Below the pieces are notes generated by a model. It was not told the DNA's origin, searched no databases, and saw only the letters and a list, made by a program, of their open reading frames with translations. From positions 51,055 to 95,549 of the forward strand of contig JAHDCJ010000004.1 in NCBI GenBank assembly GCA_020629935.1: a DNA stretch of 44,495 nucleotides, written 5' to 3'. A program made the translations under genes and the position numbers. Positions 7,901 through 16,475 of this stretch are shown one piece after another. The stretch comes from Saprospiraceae bacterium (lineage in GTDB: Bacteria; Bacteroidota; Bacteroidia; Chitinophagales; Saprospiraceae). Every line of letters starts with the position of its first letter. Within the stretch, counting starts at the first letter, position 1.

Positions 7901-8377
7901 TTACTCGTATCTATACGGTAGAACTTTAGAATCTTTTACGGTAGAAAGCGTCATTAATGTTTTTAAACGTTCAATTTCTTCAATTTGAGAAAGTGTTTTA
8001 AAAAGTAATTGTTCATAAGTTGGAATATCTTGACAAACAATTTTTATTAAAAAATCGGCTTCTCCAGTAATGATATAACATTCTGTAATTTCTTGAATAC
8101 TTTTCACTTTATCTAAGAAATTATTTAGTGCGTTTTCTTTTTGCCAAGCGAGGGAAACAAGCACAAATGTTTTTACACTTAATCCAATAGTTTGTGGATT
8201 AACCTGTGCGTGATAACTTTCGATTATTCCAGACTGTTCTAGTTTTTTTACTCTTTCTAATGTTGGAGCTGGAGATAGACCAATATTTTTAGAAAGATCA
8301 AGGTTTGTTATTTTACTGTTCTCTTGTAAAATTTGAATGATTTTCAGATCAATCTTGTCTAATTTGTTATTAGGCAT
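7901..8377 (-). CDS. Lrp/AsnC family transcriptional regulator
   Basis: 158 aa, the normal length. Residues about 4-62 form the winged helix-turn-helix typical of the family (LDKIDLKIIQILQENSKIT, then LSKNIGLSPAPTLERVKKLE). Residues about 68-150 form the RAM/ligand-binding domain (FVLVSLAW, ITECYIITGEADFLIKI). Such proteins form octamers or hexadecamers and respond to amino acids. The next gene upstream on the same strand is glutamate dehydrogenase, so control of amino-acid metabolism, possibly of gdh itself, is a reasonable inference. A 304-bp gap with a gdh terminator separates them, so the two are separate transcripts. Confidence 0.93.
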   Translation of the reverse strand: MPNNKLDKIDLKIIQILQENSKITNLDLSKNIGLSPAPTLERVKKLEQSGIIESYHAQVNPQTIGLSVKTFVLVSLAWQKENALNNFLDKVKSIQEITECYIITGEADFLIKIVCQDIPTYEQLLFKTLSQIEEIERLKTLMTLSTVKDSKVLPYRYE

Positions 8378-8681
8378 ACTTTCAATGAATTTTTATGAAA
8401 ATAGTTATTGTAATTATCTGTTTGAATCTTTTCACATCACTCAAAAGATAAATTACCTCTTTAAAAATAGCGTTTCTATTTCAAAACGAGCATCCCGAAG
8501 GTATTACTATTTTTTATAATTTTCAAAATATTGATACACTTTAATAAAAAATAACATTCTGAAAATATCATCAAAATCAAAATACTACCCAATAATATTT
8601 GCCAATTTATAAAAAAAAAAGCGGAATTCACTTCAAAATACGAATGTGAATTCCACTAATATATTAATTTTCAAGTATCAA
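8378..8681. other. Intergenic region between lrp-like gene and gdh
   Basis: 304 bases, AT-rich. The right end holds the gdh terminator (8623-8654) and the left end must hold the regulator's promoter. A 60-codon plus-strand open frame overlapping it has no coding character. I see nothing else. Confidence 0.6.
8623..8654 (-). terminator. Terminator of glutamate dehydrogenase
   Basis: GGAATTCAC and GTGAATTCC form a 9-bp stem with a 14-nt loop. On the minus strand it is followed by GC and a run of ten T's, 27 bp beyond the gdh stop. Confidence 0.85.
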
Positions 8682-10100
8682 TTATGGGAAAATACCTAAA
8701 GAGATATAGTCACTACCAATTTTTTCAATAGCGCAAACAAAAGCTGCTTGCCTTAGATTGGTTACTTTTCTATTTTTCTTTAAAATAGTACGAATTGCTC
8801 GATAAGAAGTGATCATTGTTTCCTCTAATCCAGAACGAACTAAATCAATTTCATCCGCTCCTCGTGTAAGGAAATTATGTTCTTTTTGACTTAAGGTTTT
8901 ACCTGTTAACCGAAGTACTAGACTTACCAAGTTTTCATAGGTTTGCTGATCAAAGCGTTTTTCTAATCGTCCAAATCGCATGTGTGAAAGGTTTTTCAAC
9001 CATTCAAAATAAGAAACGGTCACACCACCTGCATTGATATACATATCAGGAATAACCATAATTCCTTTTTTCAAAAGAATCTCTTCTGCATCCGGAGTAA
9101 CAGGTCCGTTTGCTGCTTCAGCAATAATTTTTGCTTTAATTCTATTGGCATTAGCTCCAGTAATAACTTGTTCTAAAGCGGCAGGAACCAATACATCACA
9201 TTCTAATTCTAACGCATCTTCTCTTTTAGCTAATTTTTTAGTTCCTGGGAAACCAATGATTGATCCTGTTTTCTTTCTAAATCGTAGTAATTTTTCTACA
9301 TCAATTCCATCAGGATTATAAATAGCTCCTTCATATTCAGCTACCCCAATAATTTTCATTCCTCCTTCTTTTTGAGAAATAGTAGCGGTATAAGATCCTA
9401 CATTACCTAAACCTTGGACAACCATTGTTTTTCCTTGAGTTCCAGTAGTAAGTCCTAAAGCTTCCATATCATCTTCAAAGCTCATGGCCTCTCGAATACC
9501 ATAATATACTCCACGGCCTGTAGCTTCTGTTCGTCCATTAATACCATTTTGATTTACAGGCTTACCTGTAACACAACCGACGGCATCAATTTCTCCATTT
9601 TTAAATGTCGTATAAGTATCTAAAATCCACGCCATTTCTCTTGGGCCTGTTCCATAATCTGGTGCAGGTACATCAATACCAGGACCGATAAAGTTTTTAC
9701 GGATTAATTCAGTGGTGTATCGTCGAGTAATTTTTTGTAAATCGGCTTCTTCATAGCTACGAGGATCAATTTTGACTCCTCCTTTAGCTCCACCAAAAGG
9801 AACATCTACAATGGCACACTTATAACTCATTAAAGCAGCAAGTGCCATTACTTCATCTTGATTTACAGACATTGCATAACGAATACCTCCTTTAGTTGGT
9901 AGACGGTGATGACTATGTTGTACACGATAAGCTTCTATAACGTGGTAGTTTTTTCCAATTTTAACTGGAAATCGCATTTGGTACACCGCATTACAAGCTT
10001 TGATTTGTTCAAGCAGTCCTTTAGGCAATTTGGTTGCCGAAGCTGCATTGTCGAAATAATCTTCCACGCTTTGGAAGAAACTGTAGTTCTTATTACTCAT
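8682..10100 (-). CDS. gdhA: Glutamate dehydrogenase (Glu/Leu/Phe/Val family)
   Basis: Catalyses reversible oxidative deamination of glutamate to 2-oxoglutarate and ammonium with NAD(P). 472 aa. The substrate-binding and catalytic segment is clear: PTKGGIRY, LMSYKCAIVDVPFGGAKGG with Lys94 and Lys106, then PAPDYGTG. The Rossmann dinucleotide motif GLGNVGSYTA follows near residue 230, and later AAANGPVTPDAEEIL and NAGGVTVSYFEW. No truncation is seen. It is monocistronic, with its own terminator. An Lrp/AsnC gene lies downstream on the same strand. I cannot determine NAD versus NADP preference, so the symbol is generic. Confidence 0.95.
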   Translation of the reverse strand: MSNKNYSFFQSVEDYFDNAASATKLPKGLLEQIKACNAVYQMRFPVKIGKNYHVIEAYRVQHSHHRLPTKGGIRYAMSVNQDEVMALAALMSYKCAIVDVPFGGAKGGVKIDPRSYEEADLQKITRRYTTELIRKNFIGPGIDVPAPDYGTGPREMAWILDTYTTFKNGEIDAVGCVTGKPVNQNGINGRTEATGRGVYYGIREAMSFEDDMEALGLTTGTQGKTMVVQGLGNVGSYTATISQKEGGMKIIGVAEYEGAIYNPDGIDVEKLLRFRKKTGSIIGFPGTKKLAKREDALELECDVLVPAALEQVITGANANRIKAKIIAEAANGPVTPDAEEILLKKGIMVIPDMYINAGGVTVSYFEWLKNLSHMRFGRLEKRFDQQTYENLVSLVLRLTGKTLSQKEHNFLTRGADEIDLVRSGLEETMITSYRAIRTILKKNRKVTNLRQAAFVCAIEKIGSDYISLGIFP

Positions 10101-10174
10101 GGATTATTTGTTGTTAAAAGGCAATATATTTGGTTTATAATTTAAGTAGCTCTTACAACTACCTTAATAGTTTT

Positions 10175-10393
10175 TTAATGTTCTTCTTCTGATTGAAAAG
10201 ATTCTAAACGACTAATTTTTCGATCTAGCACAAACATATAAATAAAAAGCACCACAAGGGTCACCACCAATAAAGAGGCAACCACATATATTTTTCCAGT
10301 TTGTGAAAGAAAATCGTCTGCGACTTCTTGAGCGTACAGCGCAGGGCTATTGGCTAAAAGAAGGAGAATAATATAAAGGAATTGTTTTTTCAA
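10175..10393 (-). CDS. ccmD: CcmD-family small membrane protein
   Basis: 72 aa: a cleavable-looking N-terminal signal (LLLLANSPALYAQ), a single transmembrane helix around residues 33-56 (IYVVASLLVVTLVVLFIYMF) and a short charged cytoplasmic tail. Size, topology and position after ccmB and ccmC match the CcmD-like proteins of Bacteroidota, which in other bacteria help release the heme-loaded chaperone from CcmC. A 116-bp gap separates it from ccmC, with a possible promoter, so separate expression is possible. Confidence 0.8.
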   Translation of the reverse strand: MKKQFLYIILLLLANSPALYAQEVADDFLSQTGKIYVVASLLVVTLVVLFIYMFVLDRKISRLESFQSEEEH

Positions 10394-10450
10394 TTGTTTT
10401 TCATTTATTCAAATGATGAGCAAATTAAAGCAATATTTTTAAATTTCAAG

Positions 10451-10485
10451 CAAAATTAAAGACTGTTTTTTTATTTTTTTCCAAA
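10451..10485 (-). promoter_or_regulatory. Possible promoter upstream of ccmD
   Basis: On the minus strand, TAATTTTG (10458-10451) fits TAnnTTTG exactly. TTTG (10485-10482) lies 23 nt upstream, slightly longer than usual spacing. The predicted leader is about 50 nt. Confidence 0.35.
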
Positions 10486-10509
10486 AAAAGTTTGATCACC
10501 TTTTACCTA

Positions 10510-11565
10510 TTAATCAATCTCTAACATCTTCAGTTTCAATTTTTCCACGCGATACCATAATTGGGCAATCCATAATCCGAACAAGGTATAACCAATAACG
10601 GCGGGATAAAAAACCATTCGCATGGTATTATCTAAATCATTAGAACCAAATGCTGGGTTTCCACCCGCTCCAGGATGTAAACTATCTGCTCCTTGTAATC
10701 TCGGGATGACAAACATTAATGGAATCATTGCGAAGAAAGCAAAGATACTGTATACCGCAGAAATTCTTGCTTTTTTATCTAAATCTTCAAAAGAGTCTCG
10801 TAAAACAAAATAGGCTAAGTAAATCAATACTACGATAGCTGCGGTCGTCTGTCTTAAATCCCAACTCCAATATTTCCCCCAAGTATATTTAGCCCATAAA
10901 GCGCCAGTTATTAATCCTAAAATTCCGAATATAACAGAAATTCGGATAAGCTCTGAAGAACGGATATTATCTAATAATAAGCCTCGACGTAAGTATTGAA
11001 TGTTATAGTACAAAGACAACATTAAAAGAAGTACCATAGCAAACCATAAAGAAACATGGAAATATAAATTTCGAATGGTCTCTTCAATAATTGGACGATA
11101 AGGAAAAGTAAAACTGCGAGACCCTATATTTAAATCGGCAATAGTACAGGAAGGAATAAGCATAGCACTTGAACTATCTTGTTTTACTAAAATAGCATCT
11201 GGCAATACCATACTTCCGTCATGATCGGTATCTACAATTAAATCAAAATCTTCTTTACTTCCCTCCGTTATAACTTTTGCAGGAATATCAAAAGTCAATT
11301 TCATTTCTTTATCCGAAAGAATTTGAATATTAGAGGCACATAAGGCAAAAGCACTATCTCGTTGAAGCCATGCTCTAGGCGGTGTATTTACCTTTTTAAA
11401 TTCAGTATTATATCCTTGAATTGTACATTGAAAAGTAGTATTCGCTTGAGCCACATTATTATCTAAATGCCGCATGGCTGGAGATAAAGGGGTAAGCAAT
11501 CCCGCGATTACTGAATAACTCATTAAAATCACCGCCAATATTTTCCACCAATTTTTCATTATCAT
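10510..11565 (-). CDS. ccmC: Cytochrome c maturation protein CcmC/CcsA with an inserted periplasmic domain
   Basis: A heme-handling membrane protein of system I cytochrome c maturation. The tryptophan-rich motif WGKYWSWDLRQT spans residues 229-240, flanked by the two expected external histidines, His170 (RNLYFH) and His297 (LHPGAGG). Six helices are visible. Between TM1 (about 8-25) and His170 there are about 135 extra residues (about 30-165) predicted outside the membrane, which explains the 351-aa length against roughly 220-250 for usual CcmC. That insert is beta-rich with three cysteines (47, 76, 140). The start could also be the second Met, two codons in. It follows ccmB by 7 bp, so the pair is an operon. 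Confidence 0.9.
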   Translation of the reverse strand: MIMKNWWKILAVILMSYSVIAGLLTPLSPAMRHLDNNVAQANTTFQCTIQGYNTEFKKVNTPPRAWLQRDSAFALCASNIQILSDKEMKLTFDIPAKVITEGSKEDFDLIVDTDHDGSMVLPDAILVKQDSSSAMLIPSCTIADLNIGSRSFTFPYRPIIEETIRNLYFHVSLWFAMVLLLMLSLYYNIQYLRRGLLLDNIRSSELIRISVIFGILGLITGALWAKYTWGKYWSWDLRQTTAAIVVLIYLAYFVLRDSFEDLDKKARISAVYSIFAFFAMIPLMFVIPRLQGADSLHPGAGGNPAFGSNDLDNTMRMVFYPAVIGYTLFGLWIAQLWYRVEKLKLKMLEID

Positions 11566-11572
11566 TTTTTAT

Positions 11573-12271
11573 TCAGTCCTTCCATAAAAACGGAAACAAG
11601 ATAAAGACTATTACTAATAAAATCGCATCAATACTTATCAAAATTCCAATATCTTTCCAATAGGCGGTATTCTGCACCATTCCTACCGCATTGGCTGATA
11701 ATTGAATCAACATGGTAAGTATTGGAATAATAATAGGAAAGCTTAAAATGGCCATTAATGTAGCTCCATTAGATGCTTTGGAAGCTATGGCGGAAACAAA
11801 AGTAAAAACAATCGAAAACCCTACACTTCCCAAAAAGATAGTTAACAAAAATAAGGCGCGATGACGTACCACATCTTCTGCGAAAATTATAAAGAGGAAG
11901 TAGGTGATCAAGCCTATTAACGTTAACAAAAATACATTATAGATAATCTTGGATAAAATAACGGCCGTAGGAGGAACCAGTGTATAATAATACAATTGAC
12001 GCGTCCCATTTTCTTGAATAAAACTTTTCATTATTGCATTCGTCGAAGCAAACATCATGATAATCCAAAACAAGGTATTCCAAACTTGAATTTGTACGGT
12101 AACAAAGGATAAATAAACTACAAAAACAGTAGAAAAGACATAAAGAATGACCCCACTAAGTGTAAACTTTTGCCTCCATTCGAGGGTCACTTCTTTTTTT
12201 AACAAATGATATGTACTTGTCCATAAATTCACGAAGCACAAAGGTAATGAACCAATTACAAAGGAGGGCAT
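11573..12271 (-). CDS. ccmB: Heme exporter protein CcmB
   Basis: An ABC-transporter permease that works with the ATPase CcmA and with CcmC-CcmD in holo-CcmE formation. 232 aa with six membrane helices. Family features include KKEVTLEWRQKFTLSG near residue 25, then ENGTRQLYYYTLVPP and the FPIIIPI segment in a late helix. The ~14 residues before the usual beginning (MPSFVIGSLPLCFV) are longer than I expect for the family, and an internal start is possible. It is the first gene of the ccmB-ccmC-ccmD set and divergent from biotin carboxylase with a 107-bp gap. No ccmA is visible in the window. Confidence 0.92.
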   Translation of the reverse strand: MPSFVIGSLPLCFVNLWTSTYHLLKKEVTLEWRQKFTLSGVILYVFSTVFVVYLSFVTVQIQVWNTLFWIIMMFASTNAIMKSFIQENGTRQLYYYTLVPPTAVILSKIIYNVFLLTLIGLITYFLFIIFAEDVVRHRALFLLTIFLGSVGFSIVFTFVSAIASKASNGATLMAILSFPIIIPILTMLIQLSANAVGMVQNTAYWKDIGILISIDAILLVIVFILFPFLWKD

Positions 12272-12321
12272 TTTTTTAGTAGTTTAAAGCGATTTATTAT
12301 TATTCTTTATTTCGGTAATAC

Positions 12322-12353
12322 TTTCTTCAATTTTAGAATTTTACCTATTTTTG
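12322..12353 (+). promoter_or_regulatory. Promoter of the biotin carboxylase gene
   Basis: TTTC (12322-12325), 20-nt spacer, then TATTTTTG (12346-12353), a perfect TAnnTTTG -7 box. The start codon is 25 bp downstream, implying a short leader. Confidence 0.55.
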
Positions 12354-12378
12354 ATTTCTCATTTTTAAAACAACTGAC

Positions 12379-13857
12379 ATGAAAAAAATATTAGTGGCTA
12401 ATCGAGGTGAAATCGCTTTACGTGTAATGCGAACAGCTAAAGAGATGGGGATAAAAACAGTAGCTGTTTTTTCTGATGTAGATCGAACCGCTGCCCATGT
12501 TTTATTTGCAGATGAAGCCATTCATATTGGTCCTTCTCCATCTGCCCAATCCTATTTGTTAGGAGAACGAATTTTGGAAGCAGCTAAACAAACAGGTGCC
12601 GACGGTATTCATCCAGGATATGGTTTTTTAAGTGAGAATGCCGAATTTGCCAAACAAGTAACCGATGCAGGCATTGCTTTCATTGGTCCAAGTCCGGCAG
12701 CTATCCGAATCATGGGAAGCAAATTAGCCGCCAAAGATGCAGTTAAAAGTTATAATATCCCTATGGTTCCTGGAACGGACAAAGCGGTTGATGATCCGGA
12801 TGAAGCCATTAAAATTGCTAAATCGATAAGTTTTCCTATACTGATCAAAGCTTCTGCTGGAGGTGGCGGAAAAGGAATGCGTGTGGTGACCCATGAAGGA
12901 GAATTAAAAGAACAAATGGAACGAGCAATCAGTGAAGCAAAATCTGCATTTGGTGATGGTTCTGTTTTTATTGAAAAATATATTCAAGCGCCACGTCATA
13001 TTGAAATTCAAGTGTTGGCTGATAATCATGGCAACGTGATTCATCTTTTTGAAAGAGAATGTAGTATTCAACGTAGACATCAAAAAGTTGTGGAAGAAGC
13101 CCCTTCGGTTGTACTAACTCCTGAACTTCGAGAAGCGATGGGAAATTGTGCGATTAATGTCGCTCGATCTTGTAATTATTCTGGCGCTGGAACAGTAGAA
13201 TTTTTATTAGATGAAGATAAAAATTTCTATTTCTTAGAGATGAATACCCGTCTTCAGGTAGAACACCCAGTGACTGAAATGATTACTGGAGTTGATCTCG
13301 TGGCCGAACAAATTCGTATTGCGCGCAATGAGGAATTACAAATCAAACAAAGTGACTTAAGTATAAGCGGTCATGCATTAGAACTACGGGTTTATGCAGA
13401 AGATCCAGCAGAAAATTTTATGCCGAGTATTGGTACCTTATCTACTTACCAAATTCCTAAAGGACCTGGTGTTCGGGTGGATGATGGATATGCAGAAGGC
13501 ATGGAAATTCCTATTTATTATGATCCAATGATTGCCAAATTAATTACTTATGGATCTACCAGAGAAATTGCTTTACAACGTATGATTCGAGCGATTGATG
13601 AATACTACATTTCTGGTTTATTTACCACCCTACCCTTTGGTCGCTTTGTAATGAAAAATGAACATTTTATTAATGGGAATTTTACCACCAATTTTGTCAA
13701 TGAACATTTCGATCCTGCGTTAATAAAAGAAGAACGAAAAGAAGAAGCTGAATTAGCTGCTTCCTTAGCGGTTTATCTTATTGAAAAAAATAAGAAAAAA
13801 TTACGTATCCAACCTTCTCAACCAAGTATCGCTTGGAAGAATAGAAGAAATCATTAA
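12379..13857 (+). CDS. accC: Biotin carboxylase subunit of an acyl-CoA carboxylase
   Basis: Carboxylates the biotin carried on a BCCP partner using ATP and bicarbonate, the first half-reaction of acetyl- or propionyl-CoA carboxylase. 492 aa. In order: N-terminal domain (KKILVANRGEIALRVMRTA), HPGYGFLSENAEFA, ATP-grasp glycine loop ASAGGGGKGMRVV near residue 163, IEIQVLAD, ERECSIQRRHQK, and EMNTRLQVEHPVTEMITG near 290. The C-terminal domain carries RVYAEDP. A ~40-residue basic tail (KKLRIQPSQPS) extends beyond the E. coli enzyme. No BCCP or carboxyltransferase gene is adjacent, so the acyl substrate cannot be decided here. Confidence 0.94.
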   Translation: MKKILVANRGEIALRVMRTAKEMGIKTVAVFSDVDRTAAHVLFADEAIHIGPSPSAQSYLLGERILEAAKQTGADGIHPGYGFLSENAEFAKQVTDAGIAFIGPSPAAIRIMGSKLAAKDAVKSYNIPMVPGTDKAVDDPDEAIKIAKSISFPILIKASAGGGGKGMRVVTHEGELKEQMERAISEAKSAFGDGSVFIEKYIQAPRHIEIQVLADNHGNVIHLFERECSIQRRHQKVVEEAPSVVLTPELREAMGNCAINVARSCNYSGAGTVEFLLDEDKNFYFLEMNTRLQVEHPVTEMITGVDLVAEQIRIARNEELQIKQSDLSISGHALELRVYAEDPAENFMPSIGTLSTYQIPKGPGVRVDDGYAEGMEIPIYYDPMIAKLITYGSTREIALQRMIRAIDEYYISGLFTTLPFGRFVMKNEHFINGNFTTNFVNEHFDPALIKEERKEEAELAASLAVYLIEKNKKKLRIQPSQPSIAWKNRRNH

Positions 13858-13994
13858 TATTTTTTAACAAGCCATCCTTTATTATCGGCCGTTTTGCTAG
13901 AATTTAGCGTATTACGCATATATATTTGTGAGAAAATTTTATCTGAGTAAAATAAATCATCAATTAAAAACAAATAAATTCCATTCACTACTTT

Positions 13995-14023
13995 TTTGTT
14001 TCAAAAAAACATAAATAAATTTG
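13995..14023 (+). promoter_or_regulatory. Promoter candidate for the gene at 14069
   Basis: TTTG (13995-13998) and TAAATTTG (14016-14023), a perfect -7 box, with a 17-nt spacer that is a little short. The leader would be about 40 nt. Confidence 0.45.
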
Positions 14024-14068
14024 CATTTAATACAAAAATGTTTTAAAATCGGGTAAAATTTTGTAGAT

Positions 14069-14776
14069 ATGAAAAAACAATCTGTTACAAGAGCTTATAA
14101 TTTTCCAGATGCGGATCTATATTTACAGTGTATGGAAAGAATTCAATATGCACGAAGAGATATTAGTGGATTTAAATCGTACGGATATACATTGCAAAAG
14201 CTAAAAGGCTTTGAAAATTTATGCACCAAACTATCTAAGCTTCCTAGTGATGATGAGTTGATTGGAACCCAAATGGTTGCTACCACAAAAAAAAGTGAAG
14301 GCGCAGAAAAATTAAAAACGGCAATTCGTTCGGTAATGACTCGTGTGTCTATGAAATTTAAAAATCGTACTGGGCGTTATCGTAAATTTGGAACCTCAAA
14401 AATGGGAGATATGACGGATGCCCAACTCCTTTTTTGTGGACGAAGAGTAGTACGTGTGGCAAGAGCTCAGCTGGATTTCTTGGCAGAAACAGGACTTTCT
14501 GAAAAACAAATATTGCGTGTACAAGAGGCATGTAAAGTCTTTGAGAATGCAATGAATATCCAGCAAGACAAAGTTTCTGAACGAGATATTTTTGTAGAAA
14601 AACGAGTAGAATTAGGTAATAAAATGTATCAAGAGTTATTAACCATTTCCAATATCGGCAAGGATCTTTGGGCAGAAAGTAATCGAGCCAAATATGAGAA
14701 CTATGTGCTTTACGAAAGCAATAATGATCAAAAAATTGCACGAAAACAAAAAATGAAGGAAGAGGATAAATCATAA
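14069..14776 (+). CDS. Hypothetical all-helical cytosolic protein (235 aa)
   Basis: I do not recognise the family. There is no signal peptide or membrane segment. The sequence is strongly helical and basic: residues 20-60 and 125-225 are amphipathic. A flexible, Lys/Arg-rich segment lies around 95-130 (MKFKNRTGRYRKFGTSKMGD). Trp and Tyr cluster near the C-terminus (KDLWAESNRAKYENYVLY). The C-tail is highly charged (RKQKMKEEDKS). It stands alone between biotin carboxylase and a small exported protein, with its own likely promoter. The basic middle could bind nucleic acid, but nothing proves that. Confidence 0.75.
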   Translation: MKKQSVTRAYNFPDADLYLQCMERIQYARRDISGFKSYGYTLQKLKGFENLCTKLSKLPSDDELIGTQMVATTKKSEGAEKLKTAIRSVMTRVSMKFKNRTGRYRKFGTSKMGDMTDAQLLFCGRRVVRVARAQLDFLAETGLSEKQILRVQEACKVFENAMNIQQDKVSERDIFVEKRVELGNKMYQELLTISNIGKDLWAESNRAKYENYVLYESNNDQKIARKQKMKEEDKS

Positions 14777-14872
14777 ATTTAGACAAAATTCCTACTTCCA
14801 TTTTGGCCTTGGTTATTATATAATAGACCATTAATTATACCTTGATTTTACAATTATCATTTATTTTTGCTG

Positions 14873-14880
14873 TATCTTTG
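14873..14880 (+). promoter_or_regulatory. -7 promoter element upstream of the gene at 14985
   Basis: TATCTTTG matches the Bacteroidota TAnnTTTG -7 box exactly. No convincing TTTG sits 19-21 nt upstream (TTTA at 14847-14850 is nearest). The leader would be about 100 nt. Confidence 0.4.
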
Positions 14881-14984
14881 TGGTCAAACCAAGTTAATCA
14901 CCCCCAAGAATTCAAGCTTTCAAAAAGTTTGGCACAATATTTTAATTACTCTTGGTGTTTATTAACCAACAAACTAAAAATCAC

Positions 14985-15488
14985 ATGTGGAGATTAATTG
15001 TACTTTTCGCATTCCTAGCAATTCCGTTCCAAGAATCATTTGCGCAACCTTCAGATAGTCGGCGAGGTGTTCAGGAACCATTGACCATCTCTTATTGTCT
15101 ACAAGAGATTAAGGGAGATTGGCGATTCCATTACAAAATTATTAATGATCAAATTCAATATGATCGTAGATATGTCAATTATGGCGGACAGGGTTCCAAA
15201 TTATCTATTGATACGACGGCAATTCATACCTACGATATTGATTCTCGTGGTCGAACTTCTTATAATTTAAACTGGGAAGAAAATGATGGCGAACTTAAAT
15301 TTATGGAGACTAATACCAAATCTTCATGGGATTTGCGCCAAGGAAAAGATGGGGTGCAGATTGTGCTTAAAGATGCTTATTACCCAGGTTGCCCAGAAGT
15401 GGTTCGTTATATTGTTCGATTAAACAAATCACAAATGCTAACGGTTGATCCATTAACTCGTGATTATTACTTTTATACACGACGTTAA
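14985..15488 (+). CDS. Small exported hypothetical protein (167 aa)
   Basis: I chose the ATG at 14985 because it begins a clean signal peptide (MWRLIVLFAFLAIPF, cleavage near FAQ); the open frame extends 11 codons upstream only through a TTG. The mature part is beta-rich, polar and aromatic (GDWRFHYKIINDQIQYDRRY, YNLNWEEND), with two cysteines. It ends YYFYTRR. There is no lipobox, so it is periplasmic or secreted. The family is not recognised. A perfect palindromic terminator follows at 15504. Confidence 0.75.
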   Translation: MWRLIVLFAFLAIPFQESFAQPSDSRRGVQEPLTISYCLQEIKGDWRFHYKIINDQIQYDRRYVNYGGQGSKLSIDTTAIHTYDIDSRGRTSYNLNWEENDGELKFMETNTKSSWDLRQGKDGVQIVLKDAYYPGCPEVVRYIVRLNKSQMLTVDPLTRDYYFYTRR

Positions 15489-15503
15489 TCAAGGATACGA
15501 TAT

Positions 15504-15549
15504 AAAAACAAAACGCGATTTTTCATATGAAAAATCGCGTTTTGTTTTT
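15504..15549. terminator. Bidirectional terminator (46-bp perfect palindrome)
   Basis: The arms AAAAACAAAACGCG and CGCGTTTTGTTTTT continue inward to a CATATG centre. It sits between two convergent genes (15488 and 15568) and is symmetrical in A and T runs, so it serves both. Confidence 0.9.
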
Positions 15550-15567
15550 ATGTCTTTAGACAAAGGA

Positions 15568-16473
15568 CTAAGTCACCTTCTCCCCTTTTGCAAAGGAAGG
15601 AGCAACCACTAATTCTTTTGATCCTGCGGTATATTGATAAAAGCCTTCGCCTGATTTTCTTCCTAATTTTCCAGCAGTTACCATATTCACTAAAAGTGGA
15701 CACGGTGCATATTTAGGATTTCCAAATCCATCGTTGAGTACATGCAAAATGGATAAGCACACATCTAAACCAATAAAATCAGCTAATTGTAATGGCCCCA
15801 TTGGATGAGCCATCCCTAGACGCATAACGGTATCAATTTCTTCTACGCCAGCCACACTTTCATATAAGGTATAAATGGCTTCATTGATCATTGGCATTAA
15901 AATCCGATTAGCAACAAAACCTGGGTAGTCATTTACTTCTACAGGCACTTTCCCTAGCTTTCGGGACAATTCCATAATCGAATCCGTTACTTCATCACTT
16001 GTAGCATATCCTCGAATGACCTCTACCAATTTCATAACAGGCACTGGATTCATAAAATGCATTCCAATCACTTGGGTTGGTCGAGACGTTACTGCGGCTA
16101 TCTTAGTAATACTAATAGAAGAAGTATTCGTAGCCAAAATAGCATGAGCTGGAGCATAATCATCCATCTCTTTGAATATCTTTAACTTTAAATTTACATT
16201 TTCTGTAGCTGCTTCTACTACCAAATCTGCATTAGGCAATGCATCTTTAGCTGTGGTGAATGTGGAAATTCTCGACAAAGTGTTTTTCTTCTCTTCTTCG
16301 GTGATCCGTTCTTTTTTAACCATCCGATCCAAGTTCTTTCCGATAGTCGCTACGGCTTTTTGAAGTGAGTCTTTTGAAATATCAATTAAAGCAACTTCAA
16401 ATCCTTTCATTGCAAATACATGGGCAATACCATTGCCCATTGTGCCTGCTCCGATGACTGCAATATTTTTCAT
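15568..16473 (-). CDS. hbd: 3-hydroxyacyl-CoA (3-hydroxybutyryl-CoA) dehydrogenase
   Basis: NAD(P)-dependent interconversion of 3-hydroxybutyryl-CoA and acetoacetyl-CoA. 301 aa, single-function size. The N-terminal Rossmann motif GAGTMGNGIAH starts at residue 8, with VEAATEN and the substrate-side LATNTSSISIT and GMHFMNPVPVMKLVEVI. The helical C-terminal domain begins NDYPGFVANRILMPMINEA and includes the Gly/His/Pro segment AHPMGPLQLADFIGLD. The gene begins 2 bp after an unknown small gene on the same strand, so they are co-transcribed. A role in fatty-acid oxidation or butanoate metabolism is typical; the exact pathway is not shown by neighbours. Confidence 0.93.
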   Translation of the reverse strand: MKNIAVIGAGTMGNGIAHVFAMKGFEVALIDISKDSLQKAVATIGKNLDRMVKKERITEEEKKNTLSRISTFTTAKDALPNADLVVEAATENVNLKLKIFKEMDDYAPAHAILATNTSSISITKIAAVTSRPTQVIGMHFMNPVPVMKLVEVIRGYATSDEVTDSIMELSRKLGKVPVEVNDYPGFVANRILMPMINEAIYTLYESVAGVEEIDTVMRLGMAHPMGPLQLADFIGLDVCLSILHVLNDGFGNPKYAPCPLLVNMVTAGKLGRKSGEGFYQYTAGSKELVVAPSFAKGEKVT

Positions 16474-16475
16474 AT

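Noticed and set aside
14810-14830. Imperfect TGGT...ACCA palindrome after the gene at 14069
   Set aside because: The stem is AT-only apart from its ends and has no T-run, so I do not call it a terminator.
14358-14831. 157-codon minus-strand frame opposite the hypothetical gene at 14069
   Set aside because: The opposite strand has the better start, promoter and amino-acid composition; the antisense product is Leu/Phe/Tyr-rich with no domain.
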